A DNA stretch of 64,000 nucleotides, from positions 310,001 through 374,000 of the forward strand of contig NZ_SDMK01000005.1 of the NCBI RefSeq assembly GCF_004123295.1, written 5' to 3'. The position numbers were made by a program, and so were the translations under genes. The DNA is from Silvibacterium dinghuense. Its GTDB lineage: Bacteria; Acidobacteriota; Terriglobia; Terriglobales; Acidobacteriaceae. The notes beneath the pieces are model-generated. The model made no database searches. It saw nothing but the letters and a program-made list of their open reading frames with translations, and was not told the DNA's origin. Shown one piece after another: positions 9,042 through 16,430 of this stretch (positions are counted from its first letter, which is position 1; each line of letters starts with the position of its first letter).

Positions 9042-10096
9042 CGGTAGCCACAGGTACGCCGCGCGAGCACGGCTTCCGCATGCCCGCCGAGTGGGCGCGC
9101 CACGAGGCCACATGGCTCGCGTGGCCGCATAACCCCAACGACTGGCCGGGCAAGTTCCAGGCCATTCCCTGGGTCTACGCCGACATCGTCCGCCACCTCT
9201 CTCAGGTGGAAGAGGTGCATATCCTCGTCAACCACGAGGCTGCCGAGAAGCGCGCCGAGAGCATCCTCCGGCGCTCCGGGGCGAATCTCGCTCGCGTACA
9301 CTTCCACCAGGTCGAGACCGACCGCGTGTGGACGCGCGACTCGGGCCCGATCTTCGTCAAGAAGGGCGATGAGCTGGCCATCACCCACTGGCAGTTCAAC
9401 GGCTGGGCCAAGTATCCCAACCACCTGAACGACGAGAAGATTCCGGCCTACGCCGCCGAGCATCTCGGCATGAAGCGCTGGGTTCCGATGTTTGGGGATC
9501 ACCGCATAGTCCTCGAAGGCGGGTCGATCGATACCAACGGCGCGGGTGTTTTGCTGACAACCGAGGAGTGCCTGCTGAGTGAAGTGCAGCAGCGTAACCC
9601 CGGGCTGAGCCGGACCGATCTCGAAAAGGTATTTCACGACTATCTCGGCATCGACCAGGTGATCTGGCTCAACCGCGGCATCGCCGGCGACGACACGCAC
9701 GGCCATGTCGATGACATTACCCGCTTCACGGCGGAGAACGTCATCGTCACCGTGGTCGAGCCGAACATTCACGACGAGAACCACCTGCCGCTGGCCGAAA
9801 ACCTCGAGCGTCTGAAGGCGGCCCGCAATCTCCAGGGCGGGGCGTACGAGATCGTCGAGCTGCCCATGCCCGCGCCCGTCGTCTTCGACGGACAGCGGCT
9901 GCCGGCCAGCTACGGCAATTTCTATATCGCGAACGATCTCGTCCTGGTGCCAACCTTCAACGATCCCAACGACCGCAAGGCGCTGGGGATCATCGCCGGG
10001 CTCTTTCCCGATCGCGAGATCGCCGGCATCCACTGCGGGGATTTCATCTGGGGCCTCGGCGCGCTGCACTGCATGACCCAGCAGCAGCCGGCCTAA
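9038..10096 (+). CDS. aguA: Agmatine deiminase
   Basis: A 352-residue agmatine iminohydrolase (guanidine-modifying/PAD-type fold) that converts agmatine to N-carbamoylputrescine. Family motifs in order: ATWLAWPHNPNDWPGKF near the N-terminus, VWTRDSGPIFV, the substrate loop LEGGSIDTNG, the catalytic His in DDTHGHVDDITRF, and the catalytic Cys345 in GALHCMTQQQPA at the extreme C-terminus. All catalytic elements are present. It overlaps aguB by 4 bp. Four bases after the start of the stop codon a GGCTCAG tandem repeat begins, so any terminator would be within or beyond the repeats. Confidence 0.95.
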   Translation: MTVATGTPREHGFRMPAEWARHEATWLAWPHNPNDWPGKFQAIPWVYADIVRHLSQVEEVHILVNHEAAEKRAESILRRSGANLARVHFHQVETDRVWTRDSGPIFVKKGDELAITHWQFNGWAKYPNHLNDEKIPAYAAEHLGMKRWVPMFGDHRIVLEGGSIDTNGAGVLLTTEECLLSEVQQRNPGLSRTDLEKVFHDYLGIDQVIWLNRGIAGDDTHGHVDDITRFTAENVIVTVVEPNIHDENHLPLAENLERLKAARNLQGGAYEIVELPMPAPVVFDGQRLPASYGNFYIANDLVLVPTFNDPNDRKALGIIAGLFPDREIAGIHCGDFIWGLGALHCMTQQQPA

Positions 10097-10131
10097 GGCT
10101 CAGGGCTCAGGGCTCAGGGCTCAGGGCTCAG
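10097..10131. repeat. Tandem repeat, five copies of GGCTCAG
   Basis: Five perfect head-to-tail copies of the 7-mer GGCTCAG begin directly at the end of aguA. A two-copy version of the same 7-mer is found at 7654-7667. Such units are prone to slippage, so copy number may vary between strains. Confidence 0.85.
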
Positions 10132-10154
10132 ATAAGAGCGTAAAGCTTTGGGTG

Positions 10155-10356
10155 GCCCACTCAAGCCCGCAGTTGGCTTGAGTGGGGTAGCAACGATACG
10201 GGTACCCCACGTCTCGCTTTTGAGACGTGGGAAAGCACAAACCCTGACAGTGGCCCACTCGAGCTTCCGTTGCCCCGGGTGGGGGACAGGATTCTCCACG
10301 ATCGCCGGAATCGGGGTCGTGCTTCCCCACACAAGCCAACTGCAGGCTTGTATGGG
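10155..10356. repeat. Cluster of palindromic intergenic repeats
   Basis: Three hairpins occur in about 200 bp. Arms cccactcaagcc (10156-10167) and ggcttgagtggg (10175-10186) form the first. Arms cccacgtctc (10206-10215) and gagacgtggg (10222-10231) form the second. Arms cccacacaagcc (10326-10337) and ggcttgtatggg (10344-10355, one mismatch) form the third. Together with the GGCTCAG array they fill the 396-bp gap between aguA and the Imm53-like gene. I see no protein-coding signal in the gap. Confidence 0.75.
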
Positions 10357-10492
10357 CCACCCGGGTTCTTTCTCCTCCTTTGGGCAGGACTGTCCGGAGG
10401 CGTTGTTCCCCACCCGATCCCCACAAAAGAGCCATCCCTGATCCGGAGCGCGGGCATTACAGTAGACGACAGCAGACGTTGGAGTGGTGGGG

Positions 10493-10792
10493 ATGCGGCA
10501 GAACAATCTCGAATGGCTGGAAGACTGGTACCAAAACCAGTGTGACGGCGACTGGGAGCATCGCCATGGCATGCGTTTCCGCACGCTCGACAACTCCGGC
10601 CTGAGCCTGACCATCGAGCTGGCCGGAACCACTGCCGCCCACGTCGGCCCGCAGCGCATCAGCCTCGATACGCCGTGCGGCGAATGGCTCACCTGCTCCA
10701 TCTCGAATGACCGCTTCGAAGGCTCGGGCGATCCGGAAAAACTCGAACAGATCATCGGCATCTTCCGGCGCTGGGTGGACACCTGCCCATGA
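10493..10792 (+). CDS. Imm53-like (immunity protein 53 family) protein
   Basis: A small 99-residue acidic protein without signal peptide. The N-terminal block LEWLEDWYQNQCDGDWEH, followed by GMRFRTLDNSGLSLTIEL, is the hallmark of the Imm53 family. Those proteins are predicted to protect against polymorphic or contact-dependent toxins, but they are also common as isolated genes. I chose the ATG at 10493, with GGAG 8 bp upstream; GTG at 10484 is less likely. The stop overlaps the tadA start (ATGA), so both are probably co-translated. No toxin gene is nearby, so its role here is open. Confidence 0.75.
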   Translation: MRQNNLEWLEDWYQNQCDGDWEHRHGMRFRTLDNSGLSLTIELAGTTAAHVGPQRISLDTPCGEWLTCSISNDRFEGSGDPEKLEQIIGIFRRWVDTCP

Positions 10793-11253
10793 CTCCGGAA
10801 GAAGTGTGGATGCGGGAGGCCATGGCCGAGGCAAAGGCCGCCGCCGATGCCGGAGAAGTCCCCGTCGGCGCAATCATCGTGTTTGAAGGCGAGATCATCG
10901 GCCGGGGACAGAACCGCGTCCTGCGCGACCTCGACCCGACGGCTCACGCGGAAGTCATTGCCCTGCGCGAAGCCGCCCGGCACCGCAGCAACTATCGCCT
11001 CACCGACTGCGATCTCTACACCACCCTCGAGCCCTGCTCCATGTGCGCCGGGGCGATCATTCATGCCCGCATCCGCCGCGTCGCCTTCGCCGCCGACGAT
11101 CCCAAGGCAGGCGCAGCCGGGTCTGTCCTCGAGGTGCTCAATCACCCGAAGCTAAATCACCAGCTGGAGATTTCTCGCGGGGTGATGGGCATCGAGGCCG
11201 GAGAAATGCTGCGGCAGTTTTTCCGGGATCGGCGGACTGCGGCGCAGGGGTGA
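10789..11253 (+). CDS. tadA: tRNA-specific adenosine deaminase (A34 to I34)
   Basis: A 154-residue zinc deaminase that converts the wobble adenosine of tRNA-Arg(ACG) to inosine; essential in most bacteria. The zinc site is complete: His53-Ala-Glu55 (TAHAEVIALREA) and Pro-Cys83-x-x-Cys86 (EPCSMCAGAI). Length and motif spacing match TadA rather than guanine or cytosine deaminases. Translation is likely coupled to the upstream Imm53-like gene by a 4-bp overlap. The following 256 bp (11254-11509) show no gene I can support. Confidence 0.94.
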   Translation: MTPEEVWMREAMAEAKAAADAGEVPVGAIIVFEGEIIGRGQNRVLRDLDPTAHAEVIALREAARHRSNYRLTDCDLYTTLEPCSMCAGAIIHARIRRVAFAADDPKAGAAGSVLEVLNHPKLNHQLEISRGVMGIEAGEMLRQFFRDRRTAAQG

Positions 11254-11509
11254 GTGCGGAACTGCTGCATTGGCATGCAAGATTAATAACTATTATTGCT
11301 CAATAGAACTTATCAGACGAATAGTTTAACCATCCCGAATCTATTGGCAGGCTTATCTTCCGGAGATAAATCTATGTCATCTCGGCCGAAGCAAGATAGC
11401 TTCATCCCTCTCTCCGCTGCCCCACTCCAGCGCGCCAGAAGCAGGCGCCCGGAGATCCGGTATGCTCCGGTCTGAATGACAAGTCAAGTGGATGGGAGCG
11501 ACAGGAGCG

Positions 11510-12043
11510 TCACTCCCGTGTAAGCGCCAGCAGCAGATCCTCGAATTCTCCGGCCTTCCCTGCCAGACTGGCTCGCGTACCGGACTCATAGTCTGCGTAG
11601 TCGAAGCCTGGGCTCACGGTGCAGCCGAGCAGCGCGCACTCTCCGCCCGTGACCAGCCGCGAGCCCTGCCAGGTGTGCTTCGGCACGATCAGCTGGCAAT
11701 GCTGTCCTTCGGCCAGGTCTGAACCGAGCAGGAAGCGCTCCGCGCGGCCGTCGGGCGCGATCTGCAGCATCTCTACCGGGTCACCGTAATAGAAGTGGAA
11801 GATTTCGTCCGAGGCCAGGCGATGCATTTCGGAGAAGGTCCCTGGCTCGAGCAGGTAGTAGATGCAGGTGCCTGCAACCCGCGCAGCGTGCTCCTGCTCC
11901 CGCGCTGCGGCATACCGCGGCGGCAGGCTCTCGCCCGCGATCGTCTCGTCCGCCTGCCATATCTGCCGGAACCAGCCACCTTCGCACGGATGCGGCTCAA
12001 GGCTTAGCTTCTGCTTCAACTCTTCTGCGCTTAGTCGCGTCAT
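11510..12043 (-). CDS. DUF985-family cupin protein
   Basis: A 177-residue cytoplasmic beta-barrel protein of the DUF985 (cupin_5) family. Typical blocks are HPCEGGWFRQIW near residue 18, CIYYLLEPGTFSEMHRLASD, EIFHFYYGDPVEMLQI, VPKHTWQGSRL and the C-terminal GCTVSPGFDYADYE. His in MHRL and in IFHFY are the likely metal-type cupin ligands. No enzymatic role is established for most members. Start is the ATG at 12043. It is convergent with tadA and followed upstream by intergenic repeats. Confidence 0.85.
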   Translation of the reverse strand: MTRLSAEELKQKLSLEPHPCEGGWFRQIWQADETIAGESLPPRYAAAREQEHAARVAGTCIYYLLEPGTFSEMHRLASDEIFHFYYGDPVEMLQIAPDGRAERFLLGSDLAEGQHCQLIVPKHTWQGSRLVTGGECALLGCTVSPGFDYADYESGTRASLAGKAGEFEDLLLALTRE

Positions 12044-12075
12044 GCTGCCATTCTATGTAGCCACTGCTCGGAGAA

Positions 12076-12200
12076 CCGCAGGTCCCTCCACTCCGCTTCG
12101 CCCTTTGGGCTTCGCTCCGGTCGGGATGACATGTCTCGAGTGTGGATGCCGATGCCTTCCCACGTCTCAGAAGCGACGAGACACAGGGCACCCGGGGTTG
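12076..12200. repeat. Interspersed intergenic repeat mosaic
   Basis: A GC-rich block runs from gcaggtccctccact (12078) to ggtcgggatgaca (about 12131). The same flanking blocks recur at 13537-13586, with about 20 bp of divergence inside. It is followed by a degenerate GTCTC hairpin: cccacgtctc at 12159-12168 with gagacacaggg from 12178. The combination links the REP-like and GTCTC families in one locus. No coding potential is apparent. Confidence 0.65.
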
Positions 12201-12260
12201 CGCCCTGGTGTCTAAGGGATCAAGAGGTCTCGCTCTCTCTCGAATCATTCGGGAGGGAAG

Positions 12261-12983
12261 ATGTTCGCAGATAGTCTTGTCGAATCCACCGGCCGGCTGC
12301 ATACCAGTCGACGCAGCCTTGCTCTCGTTTCCCTGCTGGTCCAGGGGGCAATCCTCGCCGCTCTCGCCATGTGGCCGCTGATCCATCCGGACCGGCTTCC
12401 GCCGCGTGCTCTCACCATGCTGATTACCGCGCCACTGCCTCCATCGAGCCCGCCGCAGGCGCCCCACGCCGCTGCCATCAGCCGCGCTGTTCCCGCGCTG
12501 CTCAATGCCCTCACCGCGCCAACCCACATCCACCCGATCACCAGCGACTCATCGGCGCCGAACGATACCCCGATCGTCGAAGGGGCGACCATCGGTGACG
12601 GTTCGGGGGACACCCGCAACCTCGCTCAGCTCTTCAATGACGGCCCCGGCAGCAAGCCGCCCGACGTAACGCTCGCCAAACCCGCCCATCCCTCCGGACC
12701 GGTGCGCATCTCGGAAGGCGTGGCTCTGGGACATCTCCTCAACCCGATCCAGCCTGTCTACCCCGCGATCGCGAAAGCGGCTCGCATCTCCGGTACCGTC
12801 GTTGTCGAGGCCACCATCTCGACCAACGGTACCGTCATCCATGCCCATGCCGTGAGCGGCCCCCCGATGCTCGTCGGTGCAGCCGTTGACGCGGTCTCCC
12901 GTGCCCGCTACCAGCCCTATCAGCTCAGCGGACAGCCGGTGGAAGTTCAGACCACCGTCAGCGTCGTCTTCCGCCTGGAATAG
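12261..12983 (+). CDS. TonB-family energy-transducer-like protein
   Basis: A 240-residue inner-membrane protein. The cytoplasmic N-terminus is followed by one membrane helix (ALVSLLVQGAILAALAMWPL, about 20-40), then a Pro/Ala-rich periplasmic linker, and a C-terminal TonB domain from about 150 (GHLLNPIQPVYPAIAKAARI, GTVVVEATISTNGTVIHAHA, VSRARYQPYQLSGQPVEV). TonB passes proton-motive-force energy to outer-membrane receptors. It may serve one of the large receptors in this window, but no ExbB/ExbD genes are adjacent. A GGGAGGG ribosome-binding site lies just before the ATG. Confidence 0.85.
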   Translation: MFADSLVESTGRLHTSRRSLALVSLLVQGAILAALAMWPLIHPDRLPPRALTMLITAPLPPSSPPQAPHAAAISRAVPALLNALTAPTHIHPITSDSSAPNDTPIVEGATIGDGSGDTRNLAQLFNDGPGSKPPDVTLAKPAHPSGPVRISEGVALGHLLNPIQPVYPAIAKAARISGTVVVEATISTNGTVIHAHAVSGPPMLVGAAVDAVSRARYQPYQLSGQPVEVQTTVSVVFRLE

Positions 12984-13064
12984 CTTCTTCGCGGCCGGTT
13001 TTTCCCGCCGGCCGCGTCATTTTGCCCTGTTTCAATTTGTAAAAGAGCGGTTAAGATATGCCGC

Positions 13065-13322
13065 ATGGACCTGGTTCTCTACTCCGCTCCCTGGTGCCGC
13101 GACTGCCGCGTCGCCAAGCGCTTCCTGGAGAAACACAAGATTCCGTACACGGAGATCAACATCGAGGAGACGCCCGGAGCCGCGGCCGAGGTTCTGCTCC
13201 ACGTGGGAAAACGGGCCATTCCGCAGTTCGTCATCGATGGAGAGTGGATACAGCCTTACCGCCCCGGCGAAGGCTTCCTCTTCGAAGAAATGGCCGAACG
13301 CTTCGGCATCGAAGGCTCCTAG
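13065..13322 (+). CDS. Glutaredoxin-like thiol-disulfide protein
   Basis: A compact 85-residue thioredoxin-fold protein. The redox motif is Cys11-Arg-Asp-Cys14 in LYSAPWCRDCRVAKRFL. The cis-Pro loop is RAIPQFVIDGEW, and a C-terminal helix closes the fold. Length and absence of a signal peptide indicate a cytoplasmic glutaredoxin or NrdH-like reductant. The CRDC active site differs from classical CPYC. It stands alone between the TonB-like gene and a repeat-filled gap. Confidence 0.85.
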   Translation: MDLVLYSAPWCRDCRVAKRFLEKHKIPYTEINIEETPGAAAEVLLHVGKRAIPQFVIDGEWIQPYRPGEGFLFEEMAERFGIEGS

Positions 13323-13352
13323 GACGCATCCACATCCAGCTAAGGCAACGCG

Positions 13353-13586
13353 TTGTCATTTCGACCGGAGCGGGACAGTTATATCGTCCTGCGCAGCAGA
13401 GAAACCTGCGGTTCTGCTGCGTGCAGAGCGGGACTGGCCGTCCAGGCCTTTTGCGCTTCGCATCCCCGCTCCCTTTGGTCGCGAGCAAAGACCGGCTGTG
13501 GCCCATTCAAGCCTGCGGTTGGCTTGAGTGGGAGCCGCAGGTCCCTCCACTTCGCTCGCCTTTGGCTCGCTTCGGTCGGGATGACA
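13353..13586. repeat. Composite intergenic repeat (three families in tandem)
   Basis: Three dispersed repeats occur in succession. Block one (13353-13487) includes gcgggactggccgtcca and ccgctccctttggtcgcg, also found inverted at 7790-7850. Block two (13502-13532) is a REP-like hairpin, cccattcaagcc paired with ggcttgagtggg. Block three (13537-13586) runs from gcaggtccctccac to ggtcgggatgaca, also found at 12078-12131. Together they occupy most of the 436-bp gap between the glutaredoxin and anti-sigma genes. Confidence 0.75.
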
Positions 13587-13701
13587 ACATAAGAAGAAGA
13601 GTGCTCCGAGAGGGATGAGAAGCCACTGGTCAACCTTTCATCTTCCATGCACCCATATGTGGACATGGCCCAGCGTCCCAACGACAAACAGTCGAGTCCA
13701 G

Positions 13702-13739
13702 ACAGCAAAAGAGCGCCCGATCGGGCGCTCTTTTGCTGT
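13702..13739. terminator. Perfect 38-bp palindrome, bidirectional terminator
   Basis: A perfect 19+19 bp palindrome with no spacer. The GC core gagcgcccga/tcgggcgctc is flanked by AAAA on the left and TTTT on the right. Each strand therefore has a GC stem followed by a short U-tract. It lies 19 bp beyond the stop of the minus-strand anti-sigma gene and most likely ends that operon. Confidence 0.85.
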
Positions 13740-13758
13740 TCTATCCTCTACACCCTCG

Positions 13759-14511
13759 CTAGCCCTGCACCGACACGCCGGTCAGCGTCATCACAGCCAC
13801 GCCCGGTACCGGCTCTCCAAAGACCCGCGCCGGCTCGAAGACACTGAACAGCAGCAGGGTTTCCACGGCCGCCCGCGCCTGGGAGTCTGTCGGCCCGGAG
13901 ACGATCCGGTAGTCGTAGGCTCTTCCCTCGCTGTTCACGAAGGCCTCGAAGACAACCGGGTTGGAGGTATCGGTCGTCACCACCACGGAAGCCTTGCCGT
14001 GCTCATGCAGCGGCTGCGTTCCGATCGGAGCTGCCGTGTCGCCGCTGAACCCCGCGCTGTTCGACTCGGTCATCGAGTAAAGAAAATGCGCGCTGATCGC
14101 ACCATCGTCCGAGTCCGCACTCGCCTCGACAGGGTCCGGCGAGGTAAACGCGCCGATCAGCAAAGCCGCCGTGCCGATCAGCAGCACCGCGCTGGCAAAG
14201 CCAGCCGAGGCCCGCAGCAGAAACGGCGCAAAGGTATTCGACCACTGCACCTGAAAGCGCGCCAGACTCTGCTTCGGCGTCTTTGCCTTCTCCTGGGAGA
14301 GAGCCACCCGCAGGCGCAGCGCGAGATCAGCCGGAGCCTTGGCAGGACCCAGATCCGCAAGCTCCTGCTGCATCGACCGCCAGGACGAAAACTCTTCCGC
14401 ACACTCCGCACAGCCATCCAGATGCGCAGCAACCTCCTGCATGGCGACTCCGGTCAGCGCTCCATCCAGGTACTCGGAAAAGCGGTCCTTTGTGCTCTTG
14501 CAGTGGCTCAT
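13759..14511 (-). CDS. Zinc-finger anti-sigma factor with TonB_C-like tail
   Basis: A 250-residue membrane protein co-encoded with the ECF sigma factor upstream (4-bp overlap). The N-terminal anti-sigma zinc finger is HLDGCAECAEEF (about 30-41; the HxxxCxxC pattern), the part that normally binds the sigma factor. One membrane helix (ASAVLLIGTAALLIGAF) follows at about 108-125. The periplasmic C-terminus, VVFEAFVNSEGRAYDYRIVS and then FEPARVFGEPVPGVAV, resembles the C-terminal domain of TonB-like proteins. It could sense an envelope partner; that is inference. A strong palindromic terminator follows. Confidence 0.85.
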   Translation of the reverse strand: MSHCKSTKDRFSEYLDGALTGVAMQEVAAHLDGCAECAEEFSSWRSMQQELADLGPAKAPADLALRLRVALSQEKAKTPKQSLARFQVQWSNTFAPFLLRASAGFASAVLLIGTAALLIGAFTSPDPVEASADSDDGAISAHFLYSMTESNSAGFSGDTAAPIGTQPLHEHGKASVVVTTDTSNPVVFEAFVNSEGRAYDYRIVSGPTDSQARAAVETLLLFSVFEPARVFGEPVPGVAVMTLTGVSVQG

Positions 14512-15218
14512 CGTGCCTCCTCGGCGGTGAAGGATGCCGCCAGGACACCGGCCCGCCCTACGGCTGCCGGACGCTTCCGCACCGACTCCGCCAGGGGCGC
14601 AAGCCGCGCCTTCAGGTTGGCCCGTCCGCGCAGCAGGCGGGACTTCACGGTGCCGAGGTTGACATTGAGGATCTCGGCAATCTCCTCGTAGGCAAATCCT
14701 TCCAGGTCACGCAGCACAACCACGGTGCGGAACGGCTCCGGCACCTCGCGCAGAATTGCCTCGACCCGCGCGCGCATCTCCGAGCGCTCAGCGCACTCAA
14801 AAGGAGATTCACCCGGGTCCATGAGCGTGTCCTTGATGCACAGCGCCTGTCCGTCGTTCGATTCGCCGGTTTCCGCTTCAATCGTGACTTCCTGACGGCG
14901 ATGGCGCGACCACCAGCGGCGCTGGTTCGACGCCTCGTGCAGGGCGATGCGGTAGATCCAGGTCTTCAGGCTGGCATCGCCGTGAAAACCCGAAATCCCC
15001 CGGTAGATTTTGACGAAGACTTCCTGCGTCAGGTCGGCGGCGTCAGCGGAAAGCGGAATGGTGCGGGCAAGCAGGCTGTAGACCGGCTGATGATAGGTGG
15101 AGATCAGCCACGCGAACGCTTCCTCTGAGCCAGCCTGTAACTGGGCAACAATGGCAGATTCTTCCTGCCGTACTCCGATAGCGCTGGCAAGGTTTCCCAC
15201 GGCAATTCCCACTTGCAT
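14508..15218 (-). CDS. ECF-type RNA polymerase sigma factor
   Basis: A 236-residue extracytoplasmic-function sigma factor. Region 2 includes FAWLISTYHQPVYSLLARTI, DAADLTQEVFVKIYRG and LKTWIYRIALHEASNQRRWW. Region 4 is REVPEPFRTVVVLRDLEGFA followed by YEEIAEILNVNLGTVKSRLL. The linker between them (about 110-150) is acidic. I chose the ATG at 15218, preceded by GGAGGAG; a TTG at 15251 would add 11 residues. Its stop overlaps the anti-sigma start, giving a classical sigma/anti-sigma operon. Confidence 0.93.
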   Translation of the reverse strand: MQVGIAVGNLASAIGVRQEESAIVAQLQAGSEEAFAWLISTYHQPVYSLLARTIPLSADAADLTQEVFVKIYRGISGFHGDASLKTWIYRIALHEASNQRRWWSRHRRQEVTIEAETGESNDGQALCIKDTLMDPGESPFECAERSEMRARVEAILREVPEPFRTVVVLRDLEGFAYEEIAEILNVNLGTVKSRLLRGRANLKARLAPLAESVRKRPAAVGRAGVLAASFTAEEAR

Positions 15219-15491
15219 CTGGAAGCTCCTCCTACAGTAGCAGGAAGACAAAGCCTCCTGCGAGTAAGCGCGGGAATTTGCCGCCGGCGGCCGAGTGTCT
15301 CGCTCACTCTACCTGCTTAGACACCAACAAGGTAGGGCTAGGTTCCCATCCAGAAAAAAACCTGGAAATAGAGGTTGCGCACCCCTGTCCCGCACCTGGT
15401 CAGGAGAGGTCTCAGGCCAATTTTTTGCGCTTCACTCCGCCCAAAGCACACGGCACTCGATCTGACTTCGAGCGGCGCCGGATAGAGCTCT

Positions 15492-16250
15492 TCAGTTGGA
15501 GGGCGTGGATGGCGGAGCGGGGGCAGTCTGCGCCGGAGTCTGCGTTGCCGGCTTTTTCCTCTTCTTCGGCCGGGAAGCAGGCGCAGCCGGACCATCGTCG
15601 ACCACCGATGTCTTCGATGACGCCGACGCGCTCGATGCCGGAGCTCCTGGATGCACGGCTTCCACACGCAGACGGGCCAGATCCCTCTCCTGATTCTGTG
15701 TCCATGTCGCGATCCCGTCTCCCAGCTGCCGCCGGCTCGACTCAAGACGCGCAAGCGCCGAAGAAACAGCCGAGGTCTCCCGGTCGGACGCTGCCAGCTC
15801 CGCCGTCTGCTCCACACGCAGCAGCACATCGTAGAGCGCATCCACGTTGCGATAGACCGCGAAGGCCGCCGCGGCCGAACCAGGCGCTGCATCCGTCTTC
15901 GCCAGCAACCCCGGCAGCGTGTCCGAAAGGTCGCGCTGAATCGAAGCCACGTTCCGGTCTGTCTCCTCGCGCACCTCGCCAGGAGCCTTCCAGTGGCCGG
16001 TGTCGAGCGTGCCGATCATCTGCCCGACCGCATCGAGCGCGGGCTGCAACATCACGCGCACGGCACCGGCGGGCGGTACGCCAGGAGCGGAATTGCCTGC
16101 CGGCTGTCCACTGGCCTGCTGCTGGCCGCCTGGAGACGAAAGCGCAAACGCTCCGGCCGGAACTGCCATCAGCAAGGCAAGAAGACAGACCGTATTCCTG
16201 GTAGAGCGCGAGACAAAAGGGGCGGGACGATACAGATTGCGAAAAGACAT
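15492..16250 (-). CDS. Exported Ala-rich hypothetical protein
   Basis: A 252-residue protein with a Sec-type signal (NTVCLLALLMAVPAGAFAL, about 18-36). The mature part is mostly helical and Ala-rich. It includes ALDAVGQMIGTLDTGHWKAP, REETDRNVASIQRDLSDTLP and RNVDALYDVLLRVEQTAELA. The tail is disordered, Lys-rich and then Pro/Thr-rich (RPKKRKKPATQTPAQTAP). I do not recognise a family. I took the ATG at 16250 because the signal peptide starts close behind it; an upstream in-frame start at 16301 would put 17 extra residues before it. Upstream lies tRNA-Ala on the opposite strand. Confidence 0.7.
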   Translation of the reverse strand: MSFRNLYRPAPFVSRSTRNTVCLLALLMAVPAGAFALSSPGGQQQASGQPAGNSAPGVPPAGAVRVMLQPALDAVGQMIGTLDTGHWKAPGEVREETDRNVASIQRDLSDTLPGLLAKTDAAPGSAAAAFAVYRNVDALYDVLLRVEQTAELAASDRETSAVSSALARLESSRRQLGDGIATWTQNQERDLARLRVEAVHPGAPASSASASSKTSVVDDGPAAPASRPKKRKKPATQTPAQTAPAPPSTPSN

Positions 16251-16353
16251 TACTTCATTCCCGATGCCAGTGATAGAAGAAGGGTTGCTGCTTCTCCCCA
16301 TATTTGACGGATGGCATCCTCCTCAAGCAGAATAAGAAAGTCCTTCCTTATGT

Positions 16354-16429
16354 GGGCCTGTGGCGCAGCTGGGAGCGCGCTTCCATGGCATGGAAGAGGT
16401 CATCGGTTCGATCCCGATCAGGTCCACCA
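16354..16429 (+). tRNA. tRNA-Ala (anticodon GGC)
   Basis: A 76-base cloverleaf. Acceptor arms GGGCCTG and CAGGTCC pair over 7 bp with one G-U pair. The D arm is GCGC-AGCTGGGA-GCGC. The anticodon stem CTTCC/GGAAG encloses loop ATGGCAT with anticodon GGC. The T loop is GGTTCGATCCC. The 3' ACCA is encoded at 16426-16429. The 3' end touches the integrase remnant, as expected for a tRNA used as attachment site. Confidence 0.95.
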
Positions 16430-16430
16430 A

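Noticed and set aside
10097-10356. GGCTCAG array and neighbouring hairpins as a CRISPR-like array
   Set aside because: Units are 7 bp and contiguous without unique spacers, the hairpins differ in sequence, and no cas genes are in the window.
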